DNA of 64,000 nucleotides, taken from positions 4,030,001 through 4,094,000 of the forward strand of contig NC_015514.1 in the NCBI RefSeq assembly GCF_000212695.1. Direction: 5' to 3'. Source of the DNA: Cellulomonas fimi ATCC 484. GTDB lineage: Bacteria > Actinomycetota > Actinomycetes > Actinomycetales > Cellulomonadaceae. Position numbers and translations under genes: made by a program. This document shows positions 55,417 to 63,980 of this stretch, in pieces (position 1 is the first letter of the stretch; every line of letters starts with the position of its first letter). The notes under the pieces were generated by a model. The model ran no database searches. It was not told the DNA's origin and saw nothing but the letters and a program-made list of their open reading frames with translations.

Positions 55417-56163
55417 TCAGACCTCCTGCGGCTTGCGGGCGCGCACGACGGCACCGTGCATGCCGTCGGCGACCTGGTGGGTGAACGTGACGTCGGTGTC
55501 GACGAACCCGACGGCGGCGAGGCCGTCGAGGTACTCCTGCCGGGAGAGCGCACCGGCGATGCAGCCGACGTAGGAGCCGCGCTCGGCGCGCTGCTCGGGC
55601 GTCAGGTGGTCCTCCGCGACGACGTCGGAGATGCCGACGCGGCCGCCGGGGACGAGCACGCGGAACACCTCGGACAGGACCGCGGACTTGTCGGGCGAGA
55701 GGTTCACGACGCAGTTCGAGATGACGACGTCGACGGACCCGTCGTCGAGCGGCAGGTCCTCGATGGTGCCCTTGTGGAAAGCCACGTTGGTCGCGCCGGC
55801 CTTCTCGGCGTTGGCGCGGGCGAGGTCGAGCATCTCGTCCGTCATGTCGACGCCGTGCGCGAAGCCGGTGGGGCCGACGCGCTTGGCCGACAGCAGGACG
55901 TCGATGCCGCCGCCGGACCCGAGGTCGAGCACCCGCTCGCCCTCGCGGAGCTCGGCGACGGCGAGCGGGTTGCCGCAGCCGAGGGAGACGAGCTGCGCCT
56001 CGAGCGGGACGTCGACGAGGTCCTTCGCGTCGTAGAGCGCGGCGCCGAAGATCTCCGCCTCGCTCGTGGGCGTGCAGCCGCCGCCGCAACAGCCCGCGTC
56101 GCCGCCGACCTGCGTGGCGGCCAGCGCGTACCGCTCCCGGACCTGCTCCCGGATGTCGCTCAT
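55417..56163 (-). CDS. arsM: Arsenite methyltransferase
   Basis: S-adenosylmethionine-dependent enzyme that methylates As(III) to less retained or volatile species. It is 248 residues, close to actinobacterial ArsM. The N-terminal GCCGGGC (Cys25, Cys26, Cys30) is typical. The SAM motif is VLDLGSGGGIDVLLSA. The three cysteines needed for catalysis are plausibly Cys63 (LGCGNP), Cys151 (ISNCVVNLS) and Cys201 (SYVGCIAGAL), spaced as in characterised ArsM. GGAGGG precedes the ATG. The operator between it and the divergent arsR implies arsenite induction. Confidence 0.96.
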   Translation of the reverse strand: MSDIREQVRERYALAATQVGGDAGCCGGGCTPTSEAEIFGAALYDAKDLVDVPLEAQLVSLGCGNPLAVAELREGERVLDLGSGGGIDVLLSAKRVGPTGFAHGVDMTDEMLDLARANAEKAGATNVAFHKGTIEDLPLDDGSVDVVISNCVVNLSPDKSAVLSEVFRVLVPGGRVGISDVVAEDHLTPEQRAERGSYVGCIAGALSRQEYLDGLAAVGFVDTDVTFTHQVADGMHGAVVRARKPQEV

Positions 56164-56176
56164 GATCCCTCCAACA

Positions 56177-56194
56177 CATCGAAGTTTGTCGATG
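56177..56194. promoter_or_regulatory. ArsR operator candidate between arsM and arsR
   Basis: CATCGAAGTTTGTCGATG has perfect 6-bp arms CATCGA/TCGATG around a 6-bp centre. It sits 13 bp upstream of the arsM start. Further ATCGAT and ATCGACGGCCGTCGAT repeats lie toward arsR, so more than one site is possible in the 104-bp divergent gap. Confidence 0.6.
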
Positions 56195-56255
56195 CGCCGA
56201 CTCTGCACCCATCGATCGATCATTGTCAATATCGACGGCCGTCGATCTTCGGGCG

Positions 56256-56267
56256 TACACTGCCGTC
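56256..56267 (+). promoter_or_regulatory. TACACT -10 element with leaderless start (arsR)
   Basis: TACACT at 56256-56261 is six bases before the ATG at 56268, with no ribosome binding site. Confidence 0.65.
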
Positions 56268-56639
56268 ATGGCTCTCGACCTGCTCCCCGTGGTGGCCGCA
56301 CCCGCCCCGGCGTGCTGCACGCCCCTGACGTCGCCGGCGATCAGCGACGACGACGCGCAGCAGCTCGCCCGCACGCTCAAGGCGCTCGCCGACCCGACGC
56401 GCCTGCGCCTGCTGTCCCTCATCGCCGCGCACGCGGGTGGCGAGGCGTGCGTCTGCGACCTCACCGAGCCTGTGGGCCTCAGCCAGCCGACCGTCTCCCA
56501 CCACCTCAAGCAGCTCACCGAGGCCGGCCTCCTCACGCGCGAGAAGCGCGGTGTGTGGGCCTACTTCACGATCGTCCCCGGCGCCGTCGAGGCCGTCACC
56601 GCGCACCTCGGCACGCACCTGCGGGTCGGCGCCGCGTGA
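56268..56639 (+). CDS. arsR: ArsR/SmtB arsenic-responsive repressor
   Basis: A 123-residue winged-helix repressor that releases DNA on binding As(III). The helix-turn-helix reads CDLTEPVGLSQPTVSHHLKQL. Two possible metal sites are visible: a vicinal pair Cys16-Cys17 in the N-terminus and Cys61/Cys63 (EACVCDL) in the recognition region. The Corynebacterium glutamicum type uses an N-terminal CC plus a third cysteine, and the E. coli type uses CVC; this protein has both elements. It is divergent from arsM, and its stop overlaps the next gene as GTGA. Confidence 0.95.
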   Translation: MALDLLPVVAAPAPACCTPLTSPAISDDDAQQLARTLKALADPTRLRLLSLIAAHAGGEACVCDLTEPVGLSQPTVSHHLKQLTEAGLLTREKRGVWAYFTIVPGAVEAVTAHLGTHLRVGAA

Positions 56640-57139
56640 CGGCGACCGTCCCCCTGCGGGCCGAGCACTGGCCCGACGTCGCGCGCATCTACGCCGCGGG
56701 CATCGCCACCGGCCACGCGACCTTCGCCGCCGACGTGCCGACCTGGGAGGCGTTCGACGCGGGCAGGCTCGCCGACCACCGGTTCGTCGCGCTCGCCGAC
56801 GACGGCACCGTGCTCGGGTGGGTCGCCGCGTCGCCCGTGTCCGACCGGTGCGTCTACTCCGGCGTCGTCGAGCACTCCGTGTACGTCGACGACGCCGCCC
56901 GTGGCCGCGGCGTGGGGCGGGCGCTGCTCGACGCGCTCCTGGCCAGCACCGACGCCGCCGGCGTGTGGACGGTCCAGTCCGGCGTCTTCCCGGAGAACGC
57001 CGCCAGCCTCGCCCTGCACGCCGCCGCCGGGTTCCGCGCCGTCGGCACGCGCGAACGCCTCGGCCGCATGACGCACGGACCGCTCGCCGGCCAGTGGCGT
57101 GACGTGGTCCTCCTCGAGCGCCGGTCGCCCGCCGTCTGA
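56636..57139 (+). CDS. PAT-like GNAT acetyltransferase, ArsN1 candidate
   Basis: A 167-residue N-acetyltransferase of the phosphinothricin-acetyltransferase type. ARIYAAGIATGHATFAADVPTWEAFDAG is the family N-terminus, and the acetyl-CoA loop is VDDAARGRGVGRALLDALL. VQSGVFPENAASLALHAAAGF is also conserved. In ars operons such proteins (ArsN1) acetylate and detoxify arsinothricin or related arsenicals (established for some members). The overlap with arsR supports that role here, but phosphinothricin-like or amino acid substrates remain possible. GTG 56636 overlaps the arsR stop by four bases. Confidence 0.88.
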   Translation: MTATVPLRAEHWPDVARIYAAGIATGHATFAADVPTWEAFDAGRLADHRFVALADDGTVLGWVAASPVSDRCVYSGVVEHSVYVDDAARGRGVGRALLDALLASTDAAGVWTVQSGVFPENAASLALHAAAGFRAVGTRERLGRMTHGPLAGQWRDVVLLERRSPAV

Positions 57140-57159
57140 CGGGCGGCGCGCCTGAGCGC

Positions 57160-57795
57160 TCAGAACCCGGTGTAGCGGCCCGGCCGGTGGTTGAGCGTCA
57201 CGATGAGGCTCAGGACGACGGCGCCCGCCGCCGACACGAGCACCTGCAACGGCGGCGCGACCGTGAACGCCGCCAGGACGACGAGCGTGTCGAGCACCAT
57301 GAGCACGTACCCCGCGCGGATCCCCGCCCGCTCCTGCAGCATCACGGCGAGGATCGAGAACCCGCCGACGCTCGACCGGTGCCGGAACACCACCAGCAGG
57401 CCCGTCCCGCACAGCACGTTGCCGACCACCGCGGCGAACAGCGGGTCGACCGACGCGACGTCGAGCAGCCGACCCGTCACCGCGGTCGCGGCCGACACCA
57501 GGCCGACGGTCAGCACGCTGCGCAGCGTGAACGACCACCCCGACCGGCGCACCGCGAGCAGGAAGAACGGCACGTTCGCGGCGAAGAACAGCACGCCGAG
57601 CGGCAGGTCGACGACGTGCGTGAGCAGCAGCGCCGCGCCCGCGATGCCGCCCGTCACGAGCTCGCCGGTGCGCAGCAGCGACATCCCGACGGCGACGAGG
57701 ATCACGCCCGTCAGCAGCCCGATCACGTCGTCCGCGAGGCTGTGCGGGACGCCGGCGGGGCGCGTCGCCTCGTCGGTGGTGCTCACGGTCGTCAC
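57160..57795 (-). CDS. YitT-family membrane protein
   Basis: A 211-residue protein with about five to six helices. The family block MSLLRTGELVTGGIAGAALLLTH and the C-terminal end TLNHRPGRYTGF are typical of single-domain YitT/DUF161 members. GGFSILAVMLQERAGIRAGYVLM is a further conserved loop. Function is uncertain. The GTG at 57795 lacks a clear ribosome binding site. It converges on the ArsN-like gene with only a 20-bp gap. Confidence 0.9.
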   Translation of the reverse strand: MTTVSTTDEATRPAGVPHSLADDVIGLLTGVILVAVGMSLLRTGELVTGGIAGAALLLTHVVDLPLGVLFFAANVPFFLLAVRRSGWSFTLRSVLTVGLVSAATAVTGRLLDVASVDPLFAAVVGNVLCGTGLLVVFRHRSSVGGFSILAVMLQERAGIRAGYVLMVLDTLVVLAAFTVAPPLQVLVSAAGAVVLSLIVTLNHRPGRYTGF

Positions 57796-57906
57796 GGGTC
57801 GCCCCCTCGGTCAGGGGCCACGCCGCCCAGCGCTGCGCGCCCCGCCGACCGGGCCGCCGGACCATTGTGACCGGTGGGGGGCGGCGACGGGCGGGACCTG
57901 CGGCGC

Positions 57907-57918
57907 TACGGTGCCGAC
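57907..57918 (+). promoter_or_regulatory. TACGGT -10 element with leaderless start
   Basis: TACGGT (57907-57912) plus six bases precedes the ATG at 57919 of the DUF308-lipase gene. It decides the start against an upstream in-frame codon. Confidence 0.6.
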
Positions 57919-59796
57919 ATGGACGCCGGACACGCCGCCGACCAGCACGGACGCGCGCCGGACGAGGCGCCGGACGAGGCGCAGGCCACACCGCCCGTGA
58001 CCGCGCCGCCCGTGACCGCCTCGCGCGCGACGCCGGGGCGCCGGTGGGCGTCGGTCGTCGGGGGTGCCGTCGTCGCCGCGCTGGGCGCCGTGCTCGCCCT
58101 GCGACCCTTCTCGTCGCTCGCCGTGCTCGTCGCCGTCGTCGTCACCGGTCTGGTCGTGGCCGGCGTCGTGGACCTCGTCGCGTCGTCGCGGGCCGCCCGC
58201 GGCACGCCCGCCGGCACGCCCGCCGCCGGCGCACGGCTCCGGCCCGTGCGCGGCCTGCTGTTCCTCGCGACGGCGGCCGTCGTGCTCGCCTGGCCGGAGG
58301 TCACGGTGCGGGTCCTGGCGCTCGTGCTCGCGGGCGCGCTCGTCGCGGACGGCGCGCTCGACCTGCTCGCGGCGCGTGCGGCGCGCGGGTCGGCGCGCGC
58401 CGAGGCCGTGCTCGGGGGCGTCGCGGGACTGCTCGTCGGCGTGCTCGCGTTCGCGTGGCCGGACGTCACGGTGCTCGTCGTCGCCGTGCTGTTCGGCGCG
58501 CGGCTCGTGCTGCTCGGCGTCCGGGCGGTCGTCGCCGGGGTGCGCGGGAGCACCGACCCGCTGCTGCGACCCGTCCGCTCGGAGCCGCGCGGCGGCTGGC
58601 GGCGGGTGTCGGGCGCCGCCGCGGGGGCGGCCCTCGCGCTCGCCCTCGCGCTCGTCAGCGTCGGGATCCACCGCGCGGCGCCCACGCCCGACGCCTTCTA
58701 CGACCCGCCCGCCGACGTGCCCGCCGAACCGGGCCGGCTGCTGCGCAGCGAGCCGTTCACCAGCGCCGAGATCCCGTCGGGCGCGGACGCGTGGCGCATC
58801 CTCTACACGACCACGCGCGACGAGGACGTGCCCGCCGTGGCGAGCGGGCTCGTCGTCGTGCCGACCCACGCGGACGGGCCGGTGCCGGTCGTCGCGTGGG
58901 CGCACGGCACGACGGGTACCGCGTCCGGGTGCGCGCCGAGCGTGCTCGACGACGGCCTCGCCGCCGGGGCGATGTTCGTGCAGGACGACGTCCTCGCCGC
59001 GGGGTGGGCGCTCGTCGCGACCGACTACGTGGGCCTGGGCACCGAGGGACCGCACCCGTACCTGGTCGGGCAGGCCGAGGGCCGCTCGGTGCTCGACGCC
59101 GTGCGCGCTGCCCGCGAGCTCGACGTCGGCCTCGCCGACCGGACCGTCGTCTGGGGGCACTCGCAGGGCGGCCACGCGGCGCTCTGGACCGGGGTGCTCG
59201 CACCGGGCTACGCCCCGGACGTGCCGCTCGACGGGGTCGCCGCGCTCGCCCCCGCCGCGGACCTGCCCGCGCTCGTCGAGAACCTCGCGACCGTCCCCGG
59301 CGGGGCGATGTTCGCGGCCTACGCGATCGACGCGTACACCACCCTCTACCCGGACGTCGCGTTCGAGGAGTACGTCCGCCCCGGCGCGCGCCTGCTCGTC
59401 CGCGAGACCGCGAGCCGCTGCCTCGCCGAGCCCGGCGTCGTCGTCTCCCTCGGGACGTCCCTCGTGCTGGACAAGCCCCTGTGGCACGGCGACCCGACCC
59501 GCGGCGCGTTCCAGGAACGCCTGCTGGAGAACGTGCCGTCGGGCCCCGTCGACGCGCCCGTGCTCGTCGCGCAGGGCGCAGCCGACGGCCTCGTCCTGCC
59601 CGCCGCGCAGGCCGGCTACGTGCGGGCCCGGTGCGCCGCCGGGTACGCCGTCGACTACCGCCTGTACGACGGCCGCACCCACGTCGCGCTCGTCGAGGCG
59701 GACTCCCCGCTCGTCCCCGACCTGCTCGCCTGGACCACGGACCGGTTCGCCGACGACCCCGCCGCCGACACGTGCGCGTCGGTCCCCGGCCGCTGA
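57919..59796 (+). CDS. Fusion of DUF308 membrane domain and secretory-lipase-type alpha/beta hydrolase
   Basis: A 625-residue two-part protein. A Pro/Ala-rich tail of about 40 residues leads into six helices (about 45-205) of the DUF308/HdeD type. A further helix near 235-250 exports the C-terminal domain (about 265-625). That domain is an alpha/beta hydrolase of the LIP secretory lipase type: AWAHGTTGTASGCAPS, nucleophile Ser415 in WGHSQGGHAALW, Asp556 in GAADGLVLP and His588 in RTHVALVE. It would be a membrane-tethered lipase or esterase on the outer face. Substrate unknown. The fusion is not one I know as characterised. Confidence 0.87.
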   Translation: MDAGHAADQHGRAPDEAPDEAQATPPVTAPPVTASRATPGRRWASVVGGAVVAALGAVLALRPFSSLAVLVAVVVTGLVVAGVVDLVASSRAARGTPAGTPAAGARLRPVRGLLFLATAAVVLAWPEVTVRVLALVLAGALVADGALDLLAARAARGSARAEAVLGGVAGLLVGVLAFAWPDVTVLVVAVLFGARLVLLGVRAVVAGVRGSTDPLLRPVRSEPRGGWRRVSGAAAGAALALALALVSVGIHRAAPTPDAFYDPPADVPAEPGRLLRSEPFTSAEIPSGADAWRILYTTTRDEDVPAVASGLVVVPTHADGPVPVVAWAHGTTGTASGCAPSVLDDGLAAGAMFVQDDVLAAGWALVATDYVGLGTEGPHPYLVGQAEGRSVLDAVRAARELDVGLADRTVVWGHSQGGHAALWTGVLAPGYAPDVPLDGVAALAPAADLPALVENLATVPGGAMFAAYAIDAYTTLYPDVAFEEYVRPGARLLVRETASRCLAEPGVVVSLGTSLVLDKPLWHGDPTRGAFQERLLENVPSGPVDAPVLVAQGAADGLVLPAAQAGYVRARCAAGYAVDYRLYDGRTHVALVEADSPLVPDLLAWTTDRFADDPAADTCASVPGR

Positions 59797-59815
59797 TCCC
59801 CAGGGCGGCGCGCCG

Positions 59816-62800
59816 TCAGGACGGCGGCGGCGTGACGCAGGCCTGGTCGTGCAGGAGCCGGTCGACGACGTCCGGGCCCGCCGGGCGGGCCAGCAGGAAT
59901 CCCTGCAGGACGTCCGCGCCCAGGTCGACGATCATGTCGCGCTGCTGCGGCGTCTCCACGCCCTCGGCCACCACGGTCAGGTCGAGCGCCCGCCCGAAGT
60001 TCACGACTCCCGCCGCGACCGCGGTGCCCGTGCTGTCGACGCCGAGCGACGCCACGTAGCTCGCGTCGACCTTGAGGCACGACACCGGCAGGCGCCGCAG
60101 GTAGTCCAGGCCCGCGTAGCCGGTGCCGAAGTCGTCGATGGCCAGCCGGACCCCGAGGCCGGGGAGCGCGTGCAGGTCCGCGAGCGTCGAGTGCGCGCTG
60201 CTGAGCGCCTGCCGCTCGGTGAGCTCGACGCAGAGCTTCTCCGGCGGCAGGCCCGTCTCGGCGAGCACGTCGGCGAGCCGCGCGGAGAACTCGTGGCGGC
60301 CGAGCTGGCGGGACGAGACGTTCACCCAGATCTCGGGGCACCGCGGCCCGTACGCCCGGTGCCACCCCGCGGCCTGCGCGCACGCGGCACGCAGCACCCA
60401 CAGACCGAGGGGCACCATCAGGTCGCGGTCCTCGGCGACGTCGAGGAAGTCCCCGGGGCTGAGCCGGCCCCGCGCGGGGTGCTCCCAGCGGATGAGGGCC
60501 TCGACGGCCACGAGCTGCCCGGTCCGGGCGTCGAAGCACGGCTGGTAGTCGAGCAGCAGCTGGTCGTCGCCCCGCCGGAACGGCTGGCCGGTCGGCGGGA
60601 GCGACGGGTGGCTCTGCAGGTCGAGGGCCGACCGCAGGTCCGACTCGAGCTCGAGCTGGCGGACCGCGCGCACCTGCGTGTGCGGGTCGGCGAACTCGTA
60701 CCGCGAACGGCCGTTGGCCTTCGCGCGGTACATCGCGATGTCGGCGGCGCGCAGCAGGTCCTCGGACCGGTCGTGGCCCGACGTGGAGTGCGCGATGCCG
60801 ATGCTCGCCGACACCGTCACCATGCGTCCGGCGATCGGCACCTGCACGGCGAGCGCCTGCGTGATGCGGTGCGTGACCGCACCGACGTCCTCCAGGCTCG
60901 TGAGGTCCTCGCAGATGACGACGAACTCGTCGCCGCCGAGGCGCGCGGCCGTGTCCGTCTCCCGCATGACCGTGGTCAGCCGCCGCCCGATGTGGACGAG
61001 CAGCTCGTCACCCGCGGCGTGCCCGAGCGAGTCGTTGACGTCCTTGAAGTTGTCGAGGTCGAGGTAGAGCACCGCGACCGTCGTGCCGTCCCGCCCGGCG
61101 CGCGCGAGCGCCCGGTCGAGACGCTCCGTGAGCAGCGCGCGGTTCGGCAGGCTGGTCAGGGAGTCGTGCAGCGCGTTGTGCGTGAGCTCGGCCTCGGCTC
61201 GCCTGCGCTCCGTGATGTCCGCGAACTGGCCGATGAGGTAGTCCGGGGCGCCGTCGCCGTCCCGGACGAGTGCGAGGTTCATCTGCACCCACACGTCGTC
61301 GCCCGCCCCGCTCGTGTACCGGTGCTCGAGCCGTTCGCTGCTCACCGTGCCGTCGACGAGGATGTCGAGCGCGTCGAGCAGGTCCGGCAGCGACTCGGGG
61401 TGCACGAGCGCCGTGAGGTCGACGCCGAGCAGCTCGACCTCGTCGAACCCGAGGATCTCGCACAGGGCCCGGTTCACACGCAGGACCCGCCCGACGGCAC
61501 CCGGCCGCGCGTCGAGCAGCGCCACACCCACCGGGGCGTTGTCGAACGCCAGCCGGAACCGCTCCTCGCTGCGCGCGAGCTCGGCCTCACGGGCGATCGA
61601 CGCCGTGCGGTCGGTCGCGACGATGATGAGGCCCGTCGGGCCGGCAGGTCCGCGACGGACCGTGACCGACACCAGCACCGCACGGTCCTCACCGGACTTC
61701 GTCCGGTAGATCCAGGGGTGCGTCGTGGCGACCCCGGACCCCACGAGCTCCCGGACACGCGCCTCGAGCGGCGCCTCGGGATCGAGGCCCCAGTCCGTGC
61801 TCAGGTCCGCCGCGGGACTGTCGAACCGTGCGGCGGGCCCGCCCAGCACCTCCTGCGCGGACCAGCCCAGCAGCCGCTCGGCCCCGGCGCTGTAGAGCTC
61901 GACGTTGCCGTCCAGGTCCGTCGCGATGATCGCCTGCTCGGTGGCCGCGCTGAGGATCCCGGCGATCAGGTCGTGCGAGGCGCGCAGGTCGTCCAGGGTG
62001 CGCCGGGACTGCGTGACGTCCCGGACCGAGGCCACCACGCCCGGCCCGTCGGCCAGGTCGACGGCCGCGAGGCTGACCTCGACGGGGACCTCGGCACCCC
62101 CCTTCGTCCGGGCCGCGATCCCCGGACCGGTCGACATGGGCTGGGCGTGCGCCGCCGCGGTGTACCTCTTCCGCAACCAGTCGTGGCTGTGGGCGCGGGA
62201 GACGGGGACGAGGGTCTCGACGGGCAGCCCGACGAGCTCCTCGGGCGTGTACCCGAAGAGGACCTCGGCCTGCCGGTTGACCTCACGGATGGTGCCGCTG
62301 CGGTCGCACACCAGGATCGCGTCGGGCATCGCCGCGACGAGGGCGCACGCGCTCTGCGCACGTGCCGCCTGCTCGCGCGCCGTCTGACGAGCCTGCGTGT
62401 CGTCGAGCGCGACGAGCAGCAGGCGCAGCGGCGAGCCGTCGGGCGCGCGCTCGACGGTGGCGGACGCCCGCACCGCCCGCGTCCCGTCCGGCGTGCGCAG
62501 CTCGAGCGCCAGGTCGGCCGTGTCGAGGCGACCGTCCGCGAGCGCCGCGACGACGTCCCGGACCTGCGCCCGCTCGCGCGCCGTCACGAGGTGCACGAGC
62601 GCCCTCCCGACGAGCGGAGCACCACCGGCGAGCGACGACATCGCCGGGTTGGCGGCCACGACGACCCCGGCGGGATCGGCCTGCAGGACACCCGCCCCCG
62701 AGAGCGCGAAGGCCGCGACGGCGTCCGGCACCGCACCGTCGCCGTCTGCGTCGGGCACGAGCAGCACCGCGACGTAGCCGGCCAGGGCGGGCAGCGCGGC

Positions 62801-63145
62801 GACCAGCGCCTCCGGCGGATGCTCGGGCAGCCGCACGGTCAGCGCACCCAGGACGCTCCCGTCCGCCGCACGCAAGGGCACGCCCGCGACCGCGTGACCC
62901 GCCCGGTCCCGGCGGCGCGACGACAGCCCGACGGAGATCCCGCCGCTCGTCACCAGCGCCGCGGCGTCCTCGAGGGCGCTGTCGGACGGCTCCTGCCCCG
63001 AGTACGCCAGAAGACGCCCGTCCGGCACGACGAAGACGGCTGCGGTGGTCGCACCGAGCGAACCCACCAGCACGTCGAGCAGGGGCACGACCCCCCGCGA
63101 CACGGCACCCCGTCGCGGATGCTCTCGGGCGTCCAGGTCAGCCAC
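59816..63145 (-). CDS. PAS-rich GGDEF-EAL protein (c-di-GMP turnover)
   Basis: A 1109-residue cytosolic signalling protein. An N-terminal GAF-like region (about 1-130) is followed by about four PAS domains (about 145-655, including LVCDRSGTIREVNRQAEVLFGY and VELYSAGAERLLGW). The cyclase domain has an intact LGGDEF motif (737-741). The EAL domain begins at Glu882-Ala-Leu, with CVELTE, IDDFGTGYAGL, LKVDASYV and VVAEGVET intact. Both synthesis and hydrolysis of c-di-GMP are therefore possible. No membrane helix is seen. The start GTG 63145 follows GAGGACGG. It might influence the exopolysaccharide operon, but there is no direct evidence. Confidence 0.95.
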   Translation of the reverse strand: MADLDAREHPRRGAVSRGVVPLLDVLVGSLGATTAAVFVVPDGRLLAYSGQEPSDSALEDAAALVTSGGISVGLSSRRRDRAGHAVAGVPLRAADGSVLGALTVRLPEHPPEALVAALPALAGYVAVLLVPDADGDGAVPDAVAAFALSGAGVLQADPAGVVVAANPAMSSLAGGAPLVGRALVHLVTARERAQVRDVVAALADGRLDTADLALELRTPDGTRAVRASATVERAPDGSPLRLLLVALDDTQARQTAREQAARAQSACALVAAMPDAILVCDRSGTIREVNRQAEVLFGYTPEELVGLPVETLVPVSRAHSHDWLRKRYTAAAHAQPMSTGPGIAARTKGGAEVPVEVSLAAVDLADGPGVVASVRDVTQSRRTLDDLRASHDLIAGILSAATEQAIIATDLDGNVELYSAGAERLLGWSAQEVLGGPAARFDSPAADLSTDWGLDPEAPLEARVRELVGSGVATTHPWIYRTKSGEDRAVLVSVTVRRGPAGPTGLIIVATDRTASIAREAELARSEERFRLAFDNAPVGVALLDARPGAVGRVLRVNRALCEILGFDEVELLGVDLTALVHPESLPDLLDALDILVDGTVSSERLEHRYTSGAGDDVWVQMNLALVRDGDGAPDYLIGQFADITERRRAEAELTHNALHDSLTSLPNRALLTERLDRALARAGRDGTTVAVLYLDLDNFKDVNDSLGHAAGDELLVHIGRRLTTVMRETDTAARLGGDEFVVICEDLTSLEDVGAVTHRITQALAVQVPIAGRMVTVSASIGIAHSTSGHDRSEDLLRAADIAMYRAKANGRSRYEFADPHTQVRAVRQLELESDLRSALDLQSHPSLPPTGQPFRRGDDQLLLDYQPCFDARTGQLVAVEALIRWEHPARGRLSPGDFLDVAEDRDLMVPLGLWVLRAACAQAAGWHRAYGPRCPEIWVNVSSRQLGRHEFSARLADVLAETGLPPEKLCVELTERQALSSAHSTLADLHALPGLGVRLAIDDFGTGYAGLDYLRRLPVSCLKVDASYVASLGVDSTGTAVAAGVVNFGRALDLTVVAEGVETPQQRDMIVDLGADVLQGFLLARPAGPDVVDRLLHDQACVTPPPS

Positions 63146-63281
63146 CCGTCCTCACCCCCCCAAGTGAGCACGAGGGCGTCCGTGGCCTGGCGCCCGCGAC
63201 GATCGTCTCCGCACCCGTAGCCCCGCGCAACCACGTGCCGGGTGAAAGGACCCGCGCGCACGGGCGCGAGGCAGACCCGCG

Positions 63282-63980
63282 TCAGCAGCCCGCGGCGTCG
63301 AACCCGCAGAGCTGCTCCCAGGCCTGCGGCGCCAGCCCGGTCACCGTCGCCCGTGCGGCGCCGACGGTCCCCTCTCCGCCGTCGAGCGCGACGAGCGTCA
63401 CCGCCGTGCCGCGACGCGTGATCGCGACGTAGGTGCCCATCGCCTGGTCGAGCGGTGCCGACGCCGACGCCCCGTAGTAGTCCGTCGCCAGTCCGATCCC
63501 CTGCGCCCCCACCGCGAGAGGCTCGACCACGTACAGGGTCGGCGGCTCGCCGGTGCAGTCGCCGAGCGCGGTCGCCAGCCGGTCCGCCTCCGCGACCGCG
63601 GTGTCCGCGTCCGGCAGCACCGCGACCTGCTGCACGCCCACCGACGACTCGAACTCACCGGTGCCGTGCGTGACCGTGCGCATGGCGAGCGCCTCCGTCG
63701 GCGTCCCTGCCGCGCAGGCCATCGGCAGCCGCCACTCGACGACGCCGTCCTTGTCCTGCCGCGGCGCCTCGGCACCGACCGCCGTCCACGCGGCCTCCGT
63801 GAGCATCACCTCCGGCGCGACGTCCGTCGCGACGGTCGAGGCCGCGGTCGGGGTCGGCGCGCCGGACGACGCGGGGGCCGCCGGGGTGCTCGGTCCGGCC
63901 GTGCCCGGTCGATCCGTCGCGCACCCCGCGAGGGCGAGCACGCACAGGGCAACCGTCGAGGTCAGCAACGTCGTCCGCAT
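63282..63980 (-). CDS. Putative lipoprotein, unknown function
   Basis: A 232-residue lipoprotein. The signal LLTSTVALCVLALAGC ends in the lipobox LAGC (cysteine near residue 20), followed by a Pro/Ala/Ser/Thr-rich linker (about 22-55). The mature domain has LTEAAWTAVGAEAPR, SSVGVQQVAVLPDADTAVAEADRLATALGDC and a C-terminal CGFDAAGC, suggesting disulfides. The pattern resembles extracytoplasmic sensor-like lipoproteins of Actinobacteria, with no defined function. The ATG at 63980 lies seven bases after CAGGGT, a weak leaderless -10. Confidence 0.82.
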   Translation of the reverse strand: MRTTLLTSTVALCVLALAGCATDRPGTAGPSTPAAPASSGAPTPTAASTVATDVAPEVMLTEAAWTAVGAEAPRQDKDGVVEWRLPMACAAGTPTEALAMRTVTHGTGEFESSVGVQQVAVLPDADTAVAEADRLATALGDCTGEPPTLYVVEPLAVGAQGIGLATDYYGASASAPLDQAMGTYVAITRRGTAVTLVALDGGEGTVGAARATVTGLAPQAWEQLCGFDAAGC

